Shown here: in pieces, positions 17,127 to 25,337 of the stretch
How the letters are laid out: the number at the start of each line of letters is the position of its first letter
How positions within the stretch are numbered: the stretch's first letter is position 1
Origin: Streptomyces bluensis
Lineage (GTDB): Bacteria > Actinomycetota > Actinomycetes > Streptomycetales > Streptomycetaceae
Length of the DNA stretch: 64,000 nucleotides
Direction: 5' to 3'
Assembly (NCBI RefSeq): GCF_014650715.1
Contig: NZ_BMVM01000010.1
Coordinates: 287,607-351,606 of the forward strand
Position numbers and translations under genes: made by a program
The notes under the pieces: generated by a model
What the model was told of the DNA's origin: nothing
The model's input: only the letters and a program-made list of their open reading frames with translations
The model's database searches: none

Positions 17127-17461
17127 CTCCCTCCGACGAGGCGCGGTCGTGGCCGCTCGTCATGGCGGGGCCGGACGGGATCGAGCGACCCCGGCTTCTC
17201 CCTTGGACCACTCCGGACGGCAAACCCTGTTACCTCAGCGCCGACCCGGAGGCGGGCAGGCTCTCCCGGCTCGCCGATGACGTCGAGGCGGCCCAACTCC
17301 GGTCCGGCGAACAGGTTCTCGCGGGCGCCAGAGCCGTCCTCGACGACGCCACGGCGGGTGAACGCGCGGTGCGGTTCGCGCTCACCAGGGCGACGGAGTC
17401 CTTGGGCGACGTGATCCGGATCGCGGTCAGCAGGGGTGGACGCATCAGCGTCCAGGAATAG
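17123..17461 (+). CDS. Hypothetical protein of the Scr1/DUF397 module
   Basis: This 112-residue protein starts at GTG inside the previous stop. It contains RLLPWTTPDGKPCYLSADPE, then SRLADDVEAAQLRSGEQVLA, and a C-terminal helix FALTRATESLGDVIRIAVSR. No enzyme motif is seen. It is divergent from the Scr1-type regulator and probably belongs to the same small accessory set. Confidence 0.65.
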   Translation: MTPSDEARSWPLVMAGPDGIERPRLLPWTTPDGKPCYLSADPEAGRLSRLADDVEAAQLRSGEQVLAGARAVLDDATAGERAVRFALTRATESLGDVIRIAVSRGGRISVQE

Positions 17462-17490
17462 CCGCGGGCGCGACCCGCGTTGCCGCGAAC

Positions 17491-18366
17491 ATGACGACGA
17501 ATGCACCGCGGCCCGAGGTACTGCGATACACCGCCTTCTCCAGCGCGCCCGACGGCGGAAACCCCGCCGGCGTCGTTCTGGATGCCACCGCCCTCGACGA
17601 CAGCGACATGCTGGCCATCGCCGCCGACCTCGGGTACTCGGAGTCCGCGTTCCTGACCGCGCCCCCGGAGGGCCTCGGCGGCCAGGAGGGGCGGGCGTAC
17701 AGCATCCGTTACTTCAGCCCCAAGGCCGAGGTGCCGTTCTGCGGGCACGCCACCGTAGCGACCGCCGTCGCCCTCGCTGAGCGGATCGGCCCCGGGGAGT
17801 TGGTATTCGCGACACGCGTCGGACCCGTGCCGGTGGAGGTGGCCGAGGAGGACGGGACGGTCCGGGCCACCCTCACCAGTGTCGAGCCGCACATCGAGGA
17901 GATCGCCGACGCCGACCTCGCGGAGGCGCTCGCCGCGCTCGCCTGGCCGGCCGCCGATCTCGACCCGGCTTTCCCGCCCCGCATCGCGTTCGCCGGCGCC
18001 CGCCATCTCGTCCTCGCGGCGGCGACACGTGCGCGCCTCGCAGATCTCGCGTACGACTTCGCGCGCCTCGAAGCCCTGATGCACCGCTTGGACCTGACCA
18101 CGGTGCAGTTGGTGTGGCGGGAGTCGGCCACCGTCTTCCATGTCCGTGACCCGTTCCCCGTCGGCGGGGTCGTCGAGGACCCGGCAACCGGCGCTGCGGC
18201 CGCCGCGTTCGGTGCGTACGCCCGTGAGCTCGGCCTGGTCCCGGAGGACGCCGTCCTCACCCTGCATCAGGGCGAGGACCTGGGCCGCCCTGGCGAGCTC
18301 ACGGTGACGCTGCGCGCGGGTGACCAGCGCGTCCGTGTCAGCGGCACGGGAGTTCGCATCAGCTGA
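17491..18366 (+). CDS. PhzF-family isomerase/epimerase-like protein
   Basis: This 291-residue protein has the duplicated diaminopimelate-epimerase-like fold of PhzF. The N-terminal lobe has FSSAPDGGNPAGVVL and the catalytic-type Glu in YSESAFL. Conserved RYFSPKAEVPFCGHATVA follows, and the C-terminal lobe has DPATGAAAAAFGAY. No other phenazine genes are nearby, so a general isomerase role is more likely than antibiotic synthesis. The ATG follows a short spacer after the previous gene. Confidence 0.92.
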   Translation: MTTNAPRPEVLRYTAFSSAPDGGNPAGVVLDATALDDSDMLAIAADLGYSESAFLTAPPEGLGGQEGRAYSIRYFSPKAEVPFCGHATVATAVALAERIGPGELVFATRVGPVPVEVAEEDGTVRATLTSVEPHIEEIADADLAEALAALAWPAADLDPAFPPRIAFAGARHLVLAAATRARLADLAYDFARLEALMHRLDLTTVQLVWRESATVFHVRDPFPVGGVVEDPATGAAAAAFGAYARELGLVPEDAVLTLHQGEDLGRPGELTVTLRAGDQRVRVSGTGVRIS

Positions 18367-18468
18367 GGCTCCAGCCATGACGGCAGGGGCGGCAACCTCC
18401 CCCGCCCCGGCGGCAACCACTCCGTGGCTCTTCCCCCCACGACATCCGGACTCAGATCGGAAGTACAC

Positions 18469-20523
18469 GTGAGTGAGACACGCAGCAAGGCCCGCCCCCG
18501 CAGGCGGAGAATCCCCCTGGCCGCCAGTGTCCCGCTGGCCCTGACCGCCGTCGGCGTCATGGCGTACGGCAACGCCCCCGGAGTGTCCGCGGCGACCCCA
18601 CCAGCCGCAGCCGCAGCCGCCCCCGCGTGGGCCGCCGACGTGGCGGACGGGTTCGCCTCCGTCAACGCGCTCGGGCAGAACGGAACGTACGGCGGTCGGG
18701 ACGGCAAGACCGTCACCGTCACGACGCTCGCCGACCTGGAGAAGTACGCCACCGCCACCGAGCCGTACGTCATCGTCGTGGCGGCGGCCATCACCATGAA
18801 CCCGGTCGGGAAAGAGATCAAGGTCGCCTCGGACAAGACGATCGTGGGTCAGGGGACCTCCGGGCAGATCGTCGGCGGCGGGTTCTTCCTCGGTCAGGGC
18901 GTGCACAACGTGATCATCCGGAACCTGACGATCCGTGACTCGTACCAGGGCGTCTGGAACGACAAGGACAACGACTTCGACGCCATCCAGATGGACGGCG
19001 CCCACCACGTGTGGATCGACCACAACGACCTGCGGCGCATGGCTGACGGGCTCATCGACAGCCGTAAGGACACCACCTACGTGACGGTGTCCTGGAACAA
19101 ACTGAGCGACAACAACAAGACCTTCGGCATCGGCTGGACCGAGAACGTCACCTCCGCTCTCACGATCCACCACAACTGGTTCCGTGAGACCGAGCAGCGC
19201 AACCCGTCCACCGACAACGTCGCCCAGGCGCACCTCTACAACAACTACCTGGAAGACGTCGCGGGCACCTCCATCAACTCCTCCTACGGCAACTACTCCC
19301 GTGGGAGCACGAAGATGGTCCTGGAGAACAGTTACTTCCAGGGAATGAAGAACCCGGTACAGAAGGACAGCACCGCCTCCGTCGTCCAGCGCGGGAACGT
19401 CTTCTCCGGCACGAGCGGGCGCAACGAGAGCGGCGGCACGGCGTTCGACCCGAAGGCGTACTACAGCTACACCCTCGACAACGCCGCCGACGTGCCCGCG
19501 CTCCTCAGGTCGGGAACCGGGCCGCGCAGTGCCATCGGTGTGACGGGCACCATGAGCACGGCCGCCGCCACCACCCTCACCGTCGCCAAGGACGGCAGCG
19601 GCCAGTACAGCACCGTGCAGCAGGCCGTCGACGCCGTGCCGGCGGGCAACGGCTCCCGGGTCGTCATCGCGGTGAAGCCCGGCACGTACCGCGAGACCGT
19701 CAAGGTCCCGTCCAACAAGCCGCACGTCACCATCCAGGGCACGGGCGCCAGCCGCAAGGACACCGTGATCACGTACGACAACGCGGCGGGCACACCGAAG
19801 CCGGGCGGGGGCACGTACGGCACCAGCGGCAGCGCGACCGTCGCCGTCGAGGCCGACGACTTCCAGGCCCGCAACCTGACCATCAACAACGACTTCGACG
19901 AGGCCAGGAACCAGAGCCTGTCAGGTCATCAGGCCGTCGCCCTGCGCACCGCCGCCGACAAGGTCTTCCTCGACGGGATCATCGTCAACGGCGACCAGGA
20001 CACGCTGCTGCTCGACACGGCCTCCAAGGACAGGCTCGGCCGGGTCTTCGTCACCAACTCCTACGTCACGGGCAACGTCGACTTCATCTTCGGCCGCGCC
20101 AGCGCCGTGATCGACAGGTCCGTGATCACGCTCAAGAAGCGGTGGGACGGCAGTTCGGCCGGGTACATCACCGCGCCGAGCACCGCAGCGGGCCGCAAGG
20201 GCATCCTCATCAACCGCTCGACCGTGAACGGCGACGTGTCCGCGGGGACCTTCTACCTGGGCCGCCCCTGGCACGCGGGCGGCGACGCCTCCCTCGACCC
20301 GCAGACCACCGTCCGCGAGTCCACACTGAGCTCCGCGGTCAGGTCGGCCCCCTGGACCGACATGGGCGGTTTCTCGTGGCGGGACGACCGGTTCGCCGAG
20401 TACAAGAACACCGGCCCCGGCTCCGGCTCCGCGAGCGGCGACCGGCCGCACCTCTCCGACGCCCAGGCGGCGGACCAGGAGGTCGGTGACTGGCTGGGCG
20501 ACTGGACGCCGACGGCGAGCTGA
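18469..20523 (+). CDS. Secreted bifunctional pectate lyase-pectinesterase fusion
   Basis: This 684-residue protein starts with an Arg-rich signal peptide (RRRRIPLAASVPLALTAVGV, cleavage near residue 40). Residues about 60-350 are a PL1 pectate lyase (IQMDGAHHVWIDHNDLRRMA, then YVTVSWNKLSDNNKTFGIGW). Residues about 365-650 are a CE8 pectin methylesterase: FQARNLTINNDF, GDQDTLLLDT, GNVDFIFGRASAVID, YITAPS and FYLGRPWHAG. The esterase would remove methyl groups so the lyase can cleave the polygalacturonate, outside the cell. GTG at 18469 is preferred because the extra upstream residues are not signal-like. Confidence 0.93.
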   Translation: MSETRSKARPRRRRIPLAASVPLALTAVGVMAYGNAPGVSAATPPAAAAAAPAWAADVADGFASVNALGQNGTYGGRDGKTVTVTTLADLEKYATATEPYVIVVAAAITMNPVGKEIKVASDKTIVGQGTSGQIVGGGFFLGQGVHNVIIRNLTIRDSYQGVWNDKDNDFDAIQMDGAHHVWIDHNDLRRMADGLIDSRKDTTYVTVSWNKLSDNNKTFGIGWTENVTSALTIHHNWFRETEQRNPSTDNVAQAHLYNNYLEDVAGTSINSSYGNYSRGSTKMVLENSYFQGMKNPVQKDSTASVVQRGNVFSGTSGRNESGGTAFDPKAYYSYTLDNAADVPALLRSGTGPRSAIGVTGTMSTAAATTLTVAKDGSGQYSTVQQAVDAVPAGNGSRVVIAVKPGTYRETVKVPSNKPHVTIQGTGASRKDTVITYDNAAGTPKPGGGTYGTSGSATVAVEADDFQARNLTINNDFDEARNQSLSGHQAVALRTAADKVFLDGIIVNGDQDTLLLDTASKDRLGRVFVTNSYVTGNVDFIFGRASAVIDRSVITLKKRWDGSSAGYITAPSTAAGRKGILINRSTVNGDVSAGTFYLGRPWHAGGDASLDPQTTVRESTLSSAVRSAPWTDMGGFSWRDDRFAEYKNTGPGSGSASGDRPHLSDAQAADQEVGDWLGDWTPTAS

Positions 20524-20545
20524 GCCCCCAGAGCCAAGCCACACG

Positions 20546-20588
20546 CGCGGCAGCCCCGCACCCCGTGACGGGGTGCGGGGCTGCCGCG
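20546..20588. terminator. Bidirectional terminator between pectinase and 5'-nucleotidase genes
   Basis: A perfect 20-bp stem (arms 20546-20565 and 20569-20588, CGCGGCAGCCCCGCACCCCG, 3-nt loop) lies between convergent genes. Confidence 0.88.
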
Positions 20589-20618
20589 TGATCGATGAGG
20601 TCAGCTCACCATCGATGG

Positions 20619-22427
20619 TCAGCTCACGACCGTGATCCGATCCGCCTTCGGAGGCGCGATCGGGTTGGCGGCCGACGAGTTGGCCAGCAGGTACTTCTCC
20701 AGCGCGACGAGGTCGTCCTCGCCCACCAGGTCGTTCGTGCCCTGGCCCAGCGTGGTGAAGCCGTCGCCACCGCCCGCGAGGAAGCTGTTCGTCGCGACAC
20801 GGTAGGTGGCGGCCGGGTCGATGGCCGCACCGTTCAGCTTGATCGAGTCGGTGACCACACGGTCGGCGCCCGACTTCGTCAGGTCCAGCGTGTAGGTCAG
20901 CCCGGACGAGACCTGGAGCACCTTCGGCGCGCCGGCGTTGGAACCGCTCACCTGCTCCTTGAGCACCTGGATGAGCTGGGCGCCCGTGAAGTCCTGCAGA
21001 TTGACGGTGTTGGCGAACGGCTGGACCGTGAAGCCCTCCGCGTACGTCACCACACCGTCGCCCTCGGAACCCTTGGCCGCGTACGTGAGCGGGGCGCGGA
21101 TACCGCCCGGGTTCATCAGCGCCAGGTCGGTCTCGGGGTCGAGTTCCTTGCCGTACGCGAACTGCGCGTCGGCGATCAGGTCGCCCAGCGGGGACTCGGT
21201 GCCGGTGTTGCCGATGTCACCGGAGATGTAGCCGATGGCGCGGTTGCCGATCGGGGCGGCGAGAGTGTTCCACTTGCTGATCAGCTGGGTCATGTCGGTC
21301 GCCTTGGGGACGTCCCGGGTGACCACGTGGTTCGCGGACTTCACGGCCGTACGGGCGATGTCGCCGGTCTGGCGGTCGTACGTCAGCGTGGTGTCGGTGT
21401 AGAGACGGCCGAAGGACGAGGCCGAGGTGACCATGCGGGGGTTGCCCGCCGGGTCGTTGACGGTGCACGCGTAGGCCTGGTGCGTGTGGCCGGTGACCAG
21501 GGCGTCGACCTTCGGCGTGACGTTCTTGGCGATGTCGACGATCGGGCCGGAGATGCCGTCACCGGCGCCGGGCGAGTCGCAGTTGTAGTTGTAGTCCGTC
21601 GAGGCGGGGAGCCCGCCCTCGTGGACGAGCGCGACGATCGACTTGACGCCCTGGCGCTCCAGCTCCTTGGCGTACTTGTTGATCGTCTCGACCTCGTCCT
21701 TGAACTTGAGGCCCTTGACGCCTTCGGCCGAGACGATGCCGGGCGTGTCCTCCAGCGTCACACCGATGAAGCCGACCTTGACGCCGTCCTTCTTCCAGAC
21801 GGTGTACGGCTTGAGGATCGGCTTGCCGGACTTCTCGTCGAGCACGTTGGCGGCGAGGTACGGGAAGTCCGCGCCCTCGAAGCTCTTGTCCGTGTAGCAG
21901 CCGGCCGTCGGGTGACAACCGCCGTTCTGAAGCCGGGCCAGTTCCTTGGCGCCCTCGTCGAACTCGTGGTTGCCGACGCCCGTCACATCGAGGTCCAGCT
22001 TGTTCAGCGCCTCGATGGTGGGCTCGTCGTGGAAGAGGCCGGACAGCAGCGGGGAGGCTCCGACCATGTCACCGGCAGCCGCGGTGATGGAGTACTTCTG
22101 CCCCTCGCGCGCCTTGCGCAGGTGCGTGGCCAGGTACTCGGCACCACCGGCGTCGATGGTCTTGGTCGTACCGTCCGCCTGCTTCTCGGTCACGCGGCCG
22201 GAAGAACCCGCCGGCGGCTCCAGGTTCCCGTGCAGGTCGTTGAACGACAGCAGCTGCACGTCCTGGTAGCGGCCCGGCTTCGCCTTCCCCTGCTCGGACG
22301 TGGTCGCGGCGCCGGCCGCGGCCGGGAGCACGGCGGCGAGAGTACCTACGGTGGCCAAGCCGGCGGCCACGGCGAGGATTCGATTCGTACGAGGTCTGCG
22401 GCGTCGCGCATGGTGTGTGGCTGACAT
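20619..22427 (-). CDS. Secreted 5'-nucleotidase/2',3'-cyclic phosphodiesterase (UshA-like)
   Basis: This 602-residue protein has an Arg-rich signal peptide (RRRRPRTNRILAVAAGLATV, cleavage near residue 40). The metallophosphatase domain (about 50-350) has LLSFNDLHGNLEP, GNHEFDEG and ALVTGHTHQAY, the two-metal site. The C-terminal 5_nucleotid_C domain (about 380-590) has FAYGKELDPETDLALMNPGG and FLAGGGDGFTTL. It should release phosphate from extracellular nucleotides. By position it matches SCO4152, a PHO-regulon member by recall. Confidence 0.92.
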   Translation of the reverse strand: MSATHHARRRRPRTNRILAVAAGLATVGTLAAVLPAAAGAATTSEQGKAKPGRYQDVQLLSFNDLHGNLEPPAGSSGRVTEKQADGTTKTIDAGGAEYLATHLRKAREGQKYSITAAAGDMVGASPLLSGLFHDEPTIEALNKLDLDVTGVGNHEFDEGAKELARLQNGGCHPTAGCYTDKSFEGADFPYLAANVLDEKSGKPILKPYTVWKKDGVKVGFIGVTLEDTPGIVSAEGVKGLKFKDEVETINKYAKELERQGVKSIVALVHEGGLPASTDYNYNCDSPGAGDGISGPIVDIAKNVTPKVDALVTGHTHQAYACTVNDPAGNPRMVTSASSFGRLYTDTTLTYDRQTGDIARTAVKSANHVVTRDVPKATDMTQLISKWNTLAAPIGNRAIGYISGDIGNTGTESPLGDLIADAQFAYGKELDPETDLALMNPGGIRAPLTYAAKGSEGDGVVTYAEGFTVQPFANTVNLQDFTGAQLIQVLKEQVSGSNAGAPKVLQVSSGLTYTLDLTKSGADRVVTDSIKLNGAAIDPAATYRVATNSFLAGGGDGFTTLGQGTNDLVGEDDLVALEKYLLANSSAANPIAPPKADRITVVS

Positions 22428-22519
22428 ATGTGCCTCTGAGGGTCGGATGAGAAACAGGCTCCCGAAGCGTAAGGTCAACGCGCGTAGCGCGACAGGGGGA
22501 TTCAGGTTACGGAGTGGTT

Positions 22520-22840
22520 GCCATCAGGGGCGGTTCCCCACGAAGGGGACGAAACCGGCGCCCGTCGGGCGCGCGAACCAGCGGGCACGGGCCCATACCG
22601 ATGTGCGACGCCACCGCGTGAGGCACGAAAACAAGCCACAAACAACCCGCACCATCGAAACCAACCACGACCCCCGACATAGGGGCGCGGGGGCTGTACC
22701 GATATGCGGCTCCGCCGCGCGGGCGCGCGACAAGCACAAACAACCCGCACCACCCAACCAACCGCCACCACCGACATAGGGGCGCGGGGAACTGCGCGAC
22801 AAGCCACAACGAACCCGCACCCTCGACACCACCCCAACCA
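22520..22840. repeat. Three degenerate copies of a Streptomyces intergenic repeat
   Basis: The 500-nt gap between the nucleotidase and mshD holds no gene. It contains three related blocks, starting near 22580, 22677 and 22776, each built from CGACATAGGGGCGCGGGG-type, TGCGGCTCCGCCGCG-type and GACAAGCCACAA/CAACCCGCACC segments. The order and composition match a non-coding repeat common between Streptomyces genes. Confidence 0.7.
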
Positions 22841-22927
22841 CCCCCACCCGACCGAGCCCCCCGATCACCCCGCCACCCCCCTCCCGACCGACCCCAAGAT
22901 CACCCCAGCGGAGCTAACCTCGTACGC

Positions 22928-23854
22928 ATGACCAGCCACGACACCGCCCCCACCGGCGGACCCCGAAGCATCGAAAGCCGCCCCTCGCTCACCCCCGACC
23001 AGACCGAGGCCGTGCTCACCCTGCTCGCGGAGGCCGCCCGGACCGACGGGCAGCAGGCGGTGTCCGAGCAGGGCCGCCTCCAACTGCGCGGGGGAGAACG
23101 CGCGGGTGTCCGGCACCTGCTGCTCACCCTCGACGGCACCCTCGTCGGATACGCCCAGCTGGAGGACACCGACCCGGTGGAGGCCCCGGCCGCGGAACTG
23201 GTCGTCCACCCGGCGCACCGCGGCCACGGCCACGGCCGCGCCCTCGGCACCGCTCTGCTCGCCGAGTCCGGCAAGCGGCTGCGCGTGTGGGCGCACGGCG
23301 GGCACTCCGCCGCCCGGCACCTCTCGCAGGTCCTCGGCCTCACCCTGTTCCGCGAACTGCGCCAGATGCGCCGCTCGTTGACCGACTTCGACCCGCCCGA
23401 GCCGGTGCTCCCCGAAGGCATCACCGTCCGCACCTTCGTGCCCGGCAAGGACGACGCCGCGTGGCTCGCGGTGAACGCCCAGGCGTTCGCGCACCACCCG
23501 GAGCAGGGCTCCCTGACCCAGCGCGACCTCGACGACCGCAAGGCGGAGCCCTGGTTCGACCCGTCGGGCTTCTTCCTGGCCGAGCGCGGCGGCGAACTGA
23601 TCGGCTTCCACTGGACGAAGGTCCACGAGGCGGAGCGCCTCGGCGAGGTGTACGTCCTCGGGGTCCGCCCCGGCGCCCAGGGCGGCGGCCTCGGCAAGGC
23701 CCTCACCACCATCGGCCTGCGCCACCTGGCCGGCCGCGGCCTGCCCACGGCCATGCTGTACGTCGACGCCGACAACAAGGCCGCGGTGAACGTCTACGAA
23801 CGGCTCGGCTTCACCACCCACGAGGTGGACCTCATGTACCGCACGGAAACCTGA
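22928..23854 (+). CDS. mshD: Mycothiol synthase
   Basis: This 308-residue protein has tandem GNAT domains. The N-terminal half has LVVHPAHRGHGHGRALGTAL and the C-terminal half has VLGVRPGAQGGGLGKALTTI. Both carry the acetyl-CoA pyrophosphate loop, and the C-terminus is NVYERLGFTTHEVDLMY. MshD uses acetyl-CoA to acetylate the Cys of Cys-GlcN-Ins, the last step of mycothiol synthesis in the cytoplasm. The double-GNAT architecture and C-terminus match MshD, and the position matches SCO4151. Confidence 0.94.
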   Translation: MTSHDTAPTGGPRSIESRPSLTPDQTEAVLTLLAEAARTDGQQAVSEQGRLQLRGGERAGVRHLLLTLDGTLVGYAQLEDTDPVEAPAAELVVHPAHRGHGHGRALGTALLAESGKRLRVWAHGGHSAARHLSQVLGLTLFRELRQMRRSLTDFDPPEPVLPEGITVRTFVPGKDDAAWLAVNAQAFAHHPEQGSLTQRDLDDRKAEPWFDPSGFFLAERGGELIGFHWTKVHEAERLGEVYVLGVRPGAQGGGLGKALTTIGLRHLAGRGLPTAMLYVDADNKAAVNVYERLGFTTHEVDLMYRTET

Positions 23855-23871
23855 CCGGGGCCCCCGACCCG

Positions 23872-23941
23872 GCTCCCGGCTCCCGACTCCCGACTCCCGG
23901 CTCCCGGCTCCCGGCTCCCGGCTCCCGGCTCCCGGCTCCCG
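23872..23941. repeat. Ten tandem copies of a 7-nt unit (GCTCCCG)
   Basis: Ten head-to-tail 7-mers run from 23872 to 23941. Eight are GCTCCCG and two are ACTCCCG. They start 18 nt after the mshD stop. The length polymorphism expected of such an array makes it a likely strain marker. Confidence 0.85.
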
Positions 23942-24000
23942 AAGCGGACCCCCGGCTCCCGAAGGGGCGGTCACTTGACGCCGCCCCTTCTCTTGCATCA

Positions 24001-24028
24001 CCCTTTCACTACTCAATTAGTGAAAGGG
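24001..24028. promoter_or_regulatory. Perfect 10-bp palindrome: probable autoregulatory operator of the GntR/ABC operon
   Basis: Arms CCCTTTCACT (24001-24010) and AGTGAAAGGG (24019-24028) flank an AT-rich 8-nt centre. The last base is the G of the GTG start of the GntR gene. TTGCAT at 23993 fits a -35 box with a -10 inside the palindrome centre. A repressor bound here would block RNA polymerase directly, as usual for YtrA-type regulators. Confidence 0.75.
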
Positions 24029-24441
24029 TGATTGTTCGAGTGGTCGAGTACCGCATCGACCGGCGCAGCGGTGTCGCGACCTACGTCCAGATCGTCCAGC
24101 AGACCAAACAGGCCCTCCGCCTGGGCCTGCTGGAACCCGGTGATCGCCTGCCCACGGCCCGAGAGGTCGTCGAGGCCACGGCCATCAACCCGAACACGGT
24201 CCTGAAGGCCTACCGCGAACTGGAGCGCGAGGGCCTGGTCGAGGCACGCCGCGGCCTCGGCACGTTCGTACGGAAGTCACTGGGTACCACCCCGGCCGAC
24301 TCCCCGCTACGGGCGGAGCTGGACGCGTGGGCGGACCGGGCCCGCGAGGCGGGACTTGAGCGGGAGGACGTGGCGGCGCTCTTCACCGCCGTACTCGACG
24401 AGCACTTCAGGGACGACCACCGCGAGGGGGACGAGGTATGA
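24028..24441 (+). CDS. YtrA-subfamily GntR transcriptional regulator
   Basis: This 137-residue protein has an N-terminal GntR winged helix (YVQIVQQTKQALRLGLLEPG, then DRLPTAREVVEATAINPNTV and YRELEREGLVEARRGLGTFV). A short C-terminal helical dimerisation tail follows, not a large effector domain. That is the YtrA subfamily, which represses its own ABC transporter operon. GTG 24028 abuts the operator and GTG 24040 is an alternative. If the promoter read is right, the mRNA is leaderless. It overlaps the ATPase gene by 4 nt. Confidence 0.88.
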   Translation: MIVRVVEYRIDRRSGVATYVQIVQQTKQALRLGLLEPGDRLPTAREVVEATAINPNTVLKAYRELEREGLVEARRGLGTFVRKSLGTTPADSPLRAELDAWADRAREAGLEREDVAALFTAVLDEHFRDDHREGDEV

Positions 24442-25337
24442 CCGGCACCGCCATGGAGGCGGCCGCCCTGGGCAGGAGATTCGGGCGGCGCGGGGACGGG
24501 GACTGGGCGTTGCGCGACTGCACGTTCCGGCTGCCCGCGGGGAGCGTCTGCGCGGTCGTCGGGCCCAACGGCGCGGGCAAGTCGACCCTCCTCGCCCACG
24601 CGGCCGGACTGCTCAGGCCCACCGAGGGCACGGTGACGGTGCTCGGTACGACACCGGGGGCGGCCCGCGCGCGCCTGGCGTACATCGCCCAGGACAAGCC
24701 CCTGTACCCCCAGCTCAGCATCACCGAGACGCTGCGCCTGGGCCACGAGCTCAACCCGGGGCGCTGGGACGGGGCCGTCGCCGAGCGGATCGTGGCGGAG
24801 GGCGACCTCGACCCGCACGCCCGGGTCGGCTCCCTCTCCGGCGGCCAGCGCACCCGCGTCGCTCTCGCCCTCGCGCTCGGCAAGCGGCCCGAACTGCTGC
24901 TCCTGGACGAGCCCATGGCCGACCTCGACCCGCTGGCCCGGCACCAGTTGATGGGCGCGCTGATGGCGGACGCCGCCGAGAACGGCACGACGGTCGTGAT
25001 GTCCTCGCACGTCATCGCCGAACTGGAGGACGCCTGCGACCACGTGCTCCTCATCGGCGACGGCCGCGTCCGCCTTGAGGGTCCGCTGGACGACCTCCTC
25101 GCCGCGCACGTCCTGGTCACCGGCAGGGACGGCGACCTCGACCCGCACACCGTCGTCGAGTCCCGTACCACCGGCCGCCAACACACCGCGCTCATACGGC
25201 CGAACGGCCCGCTCGACGAGTCGTGGCAGACCACCGAGCCCACCCTGGAGGAACTCGTCCTCGCCCACCTGCGCTCCCCCGATGCCCCGGTACTCACGCT
25301 CACCCGTGAGGACGAGGCCGAGGAGGCCGCCGCATGA
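24438..25337 (+). CDS. ABC transporter ATP-binding protein
   Basis: This 299-residue ATPase has Walker A GPNGAGKST, Q-loop in YIAQDKPLYPQLS, signature LSGGQRTR, Walker B LLLLDEP, D-loop DLDP and H-loop SSHV. The C-terminal ~80 residues form the extra domain seen in YtrB/CcmA-like ATPases (TGRDGDLDPHTVV). It probably pairs with the downstream permease to export or sense a membrane-active compound. Both junctions with its neighbours overlap by 4 nt. Confidence 0.92.
   Translation: MTGTAMEAAALGRRFGRRGDGDWALRDCTFRLPAGSVCAVVGPNGAGKSTLLAHAAGLLRPTEGTVTVLGTTPGAARARLAYIAQDKPLYPQLSITETLRLGHELNPGRWDGAVAERIVAEGDLDPHARVGSLSGGQRTRVALALALGKRPELLLLDEPMADLDPLARHQLMGALMADAAENGTTVVMSSHVIAELEDACDHVLLIGDGRVRLEGPLDDLLAAHVLVTGRDGDLDPHTVVESRTTGRQHTALIRPNGPLDESWQTTEPTLEELVLAHLRSPDAPVLTLTREDEAEEAAA

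Noticed and set aside
17230..19725. Very long minus-strand open frame (about 830 codons) opposite PhzF and the pectinase
   Set aside because: High-GC DNA gives long antisense frames. The plus-strand genes have full domain matches and the antisense product is low-complexity Gly/Val/Arg.
23872..23941. CRISPR-like array
   Set aside because: Units are 7 nt without spacers, so it is a simple tandem repeat.
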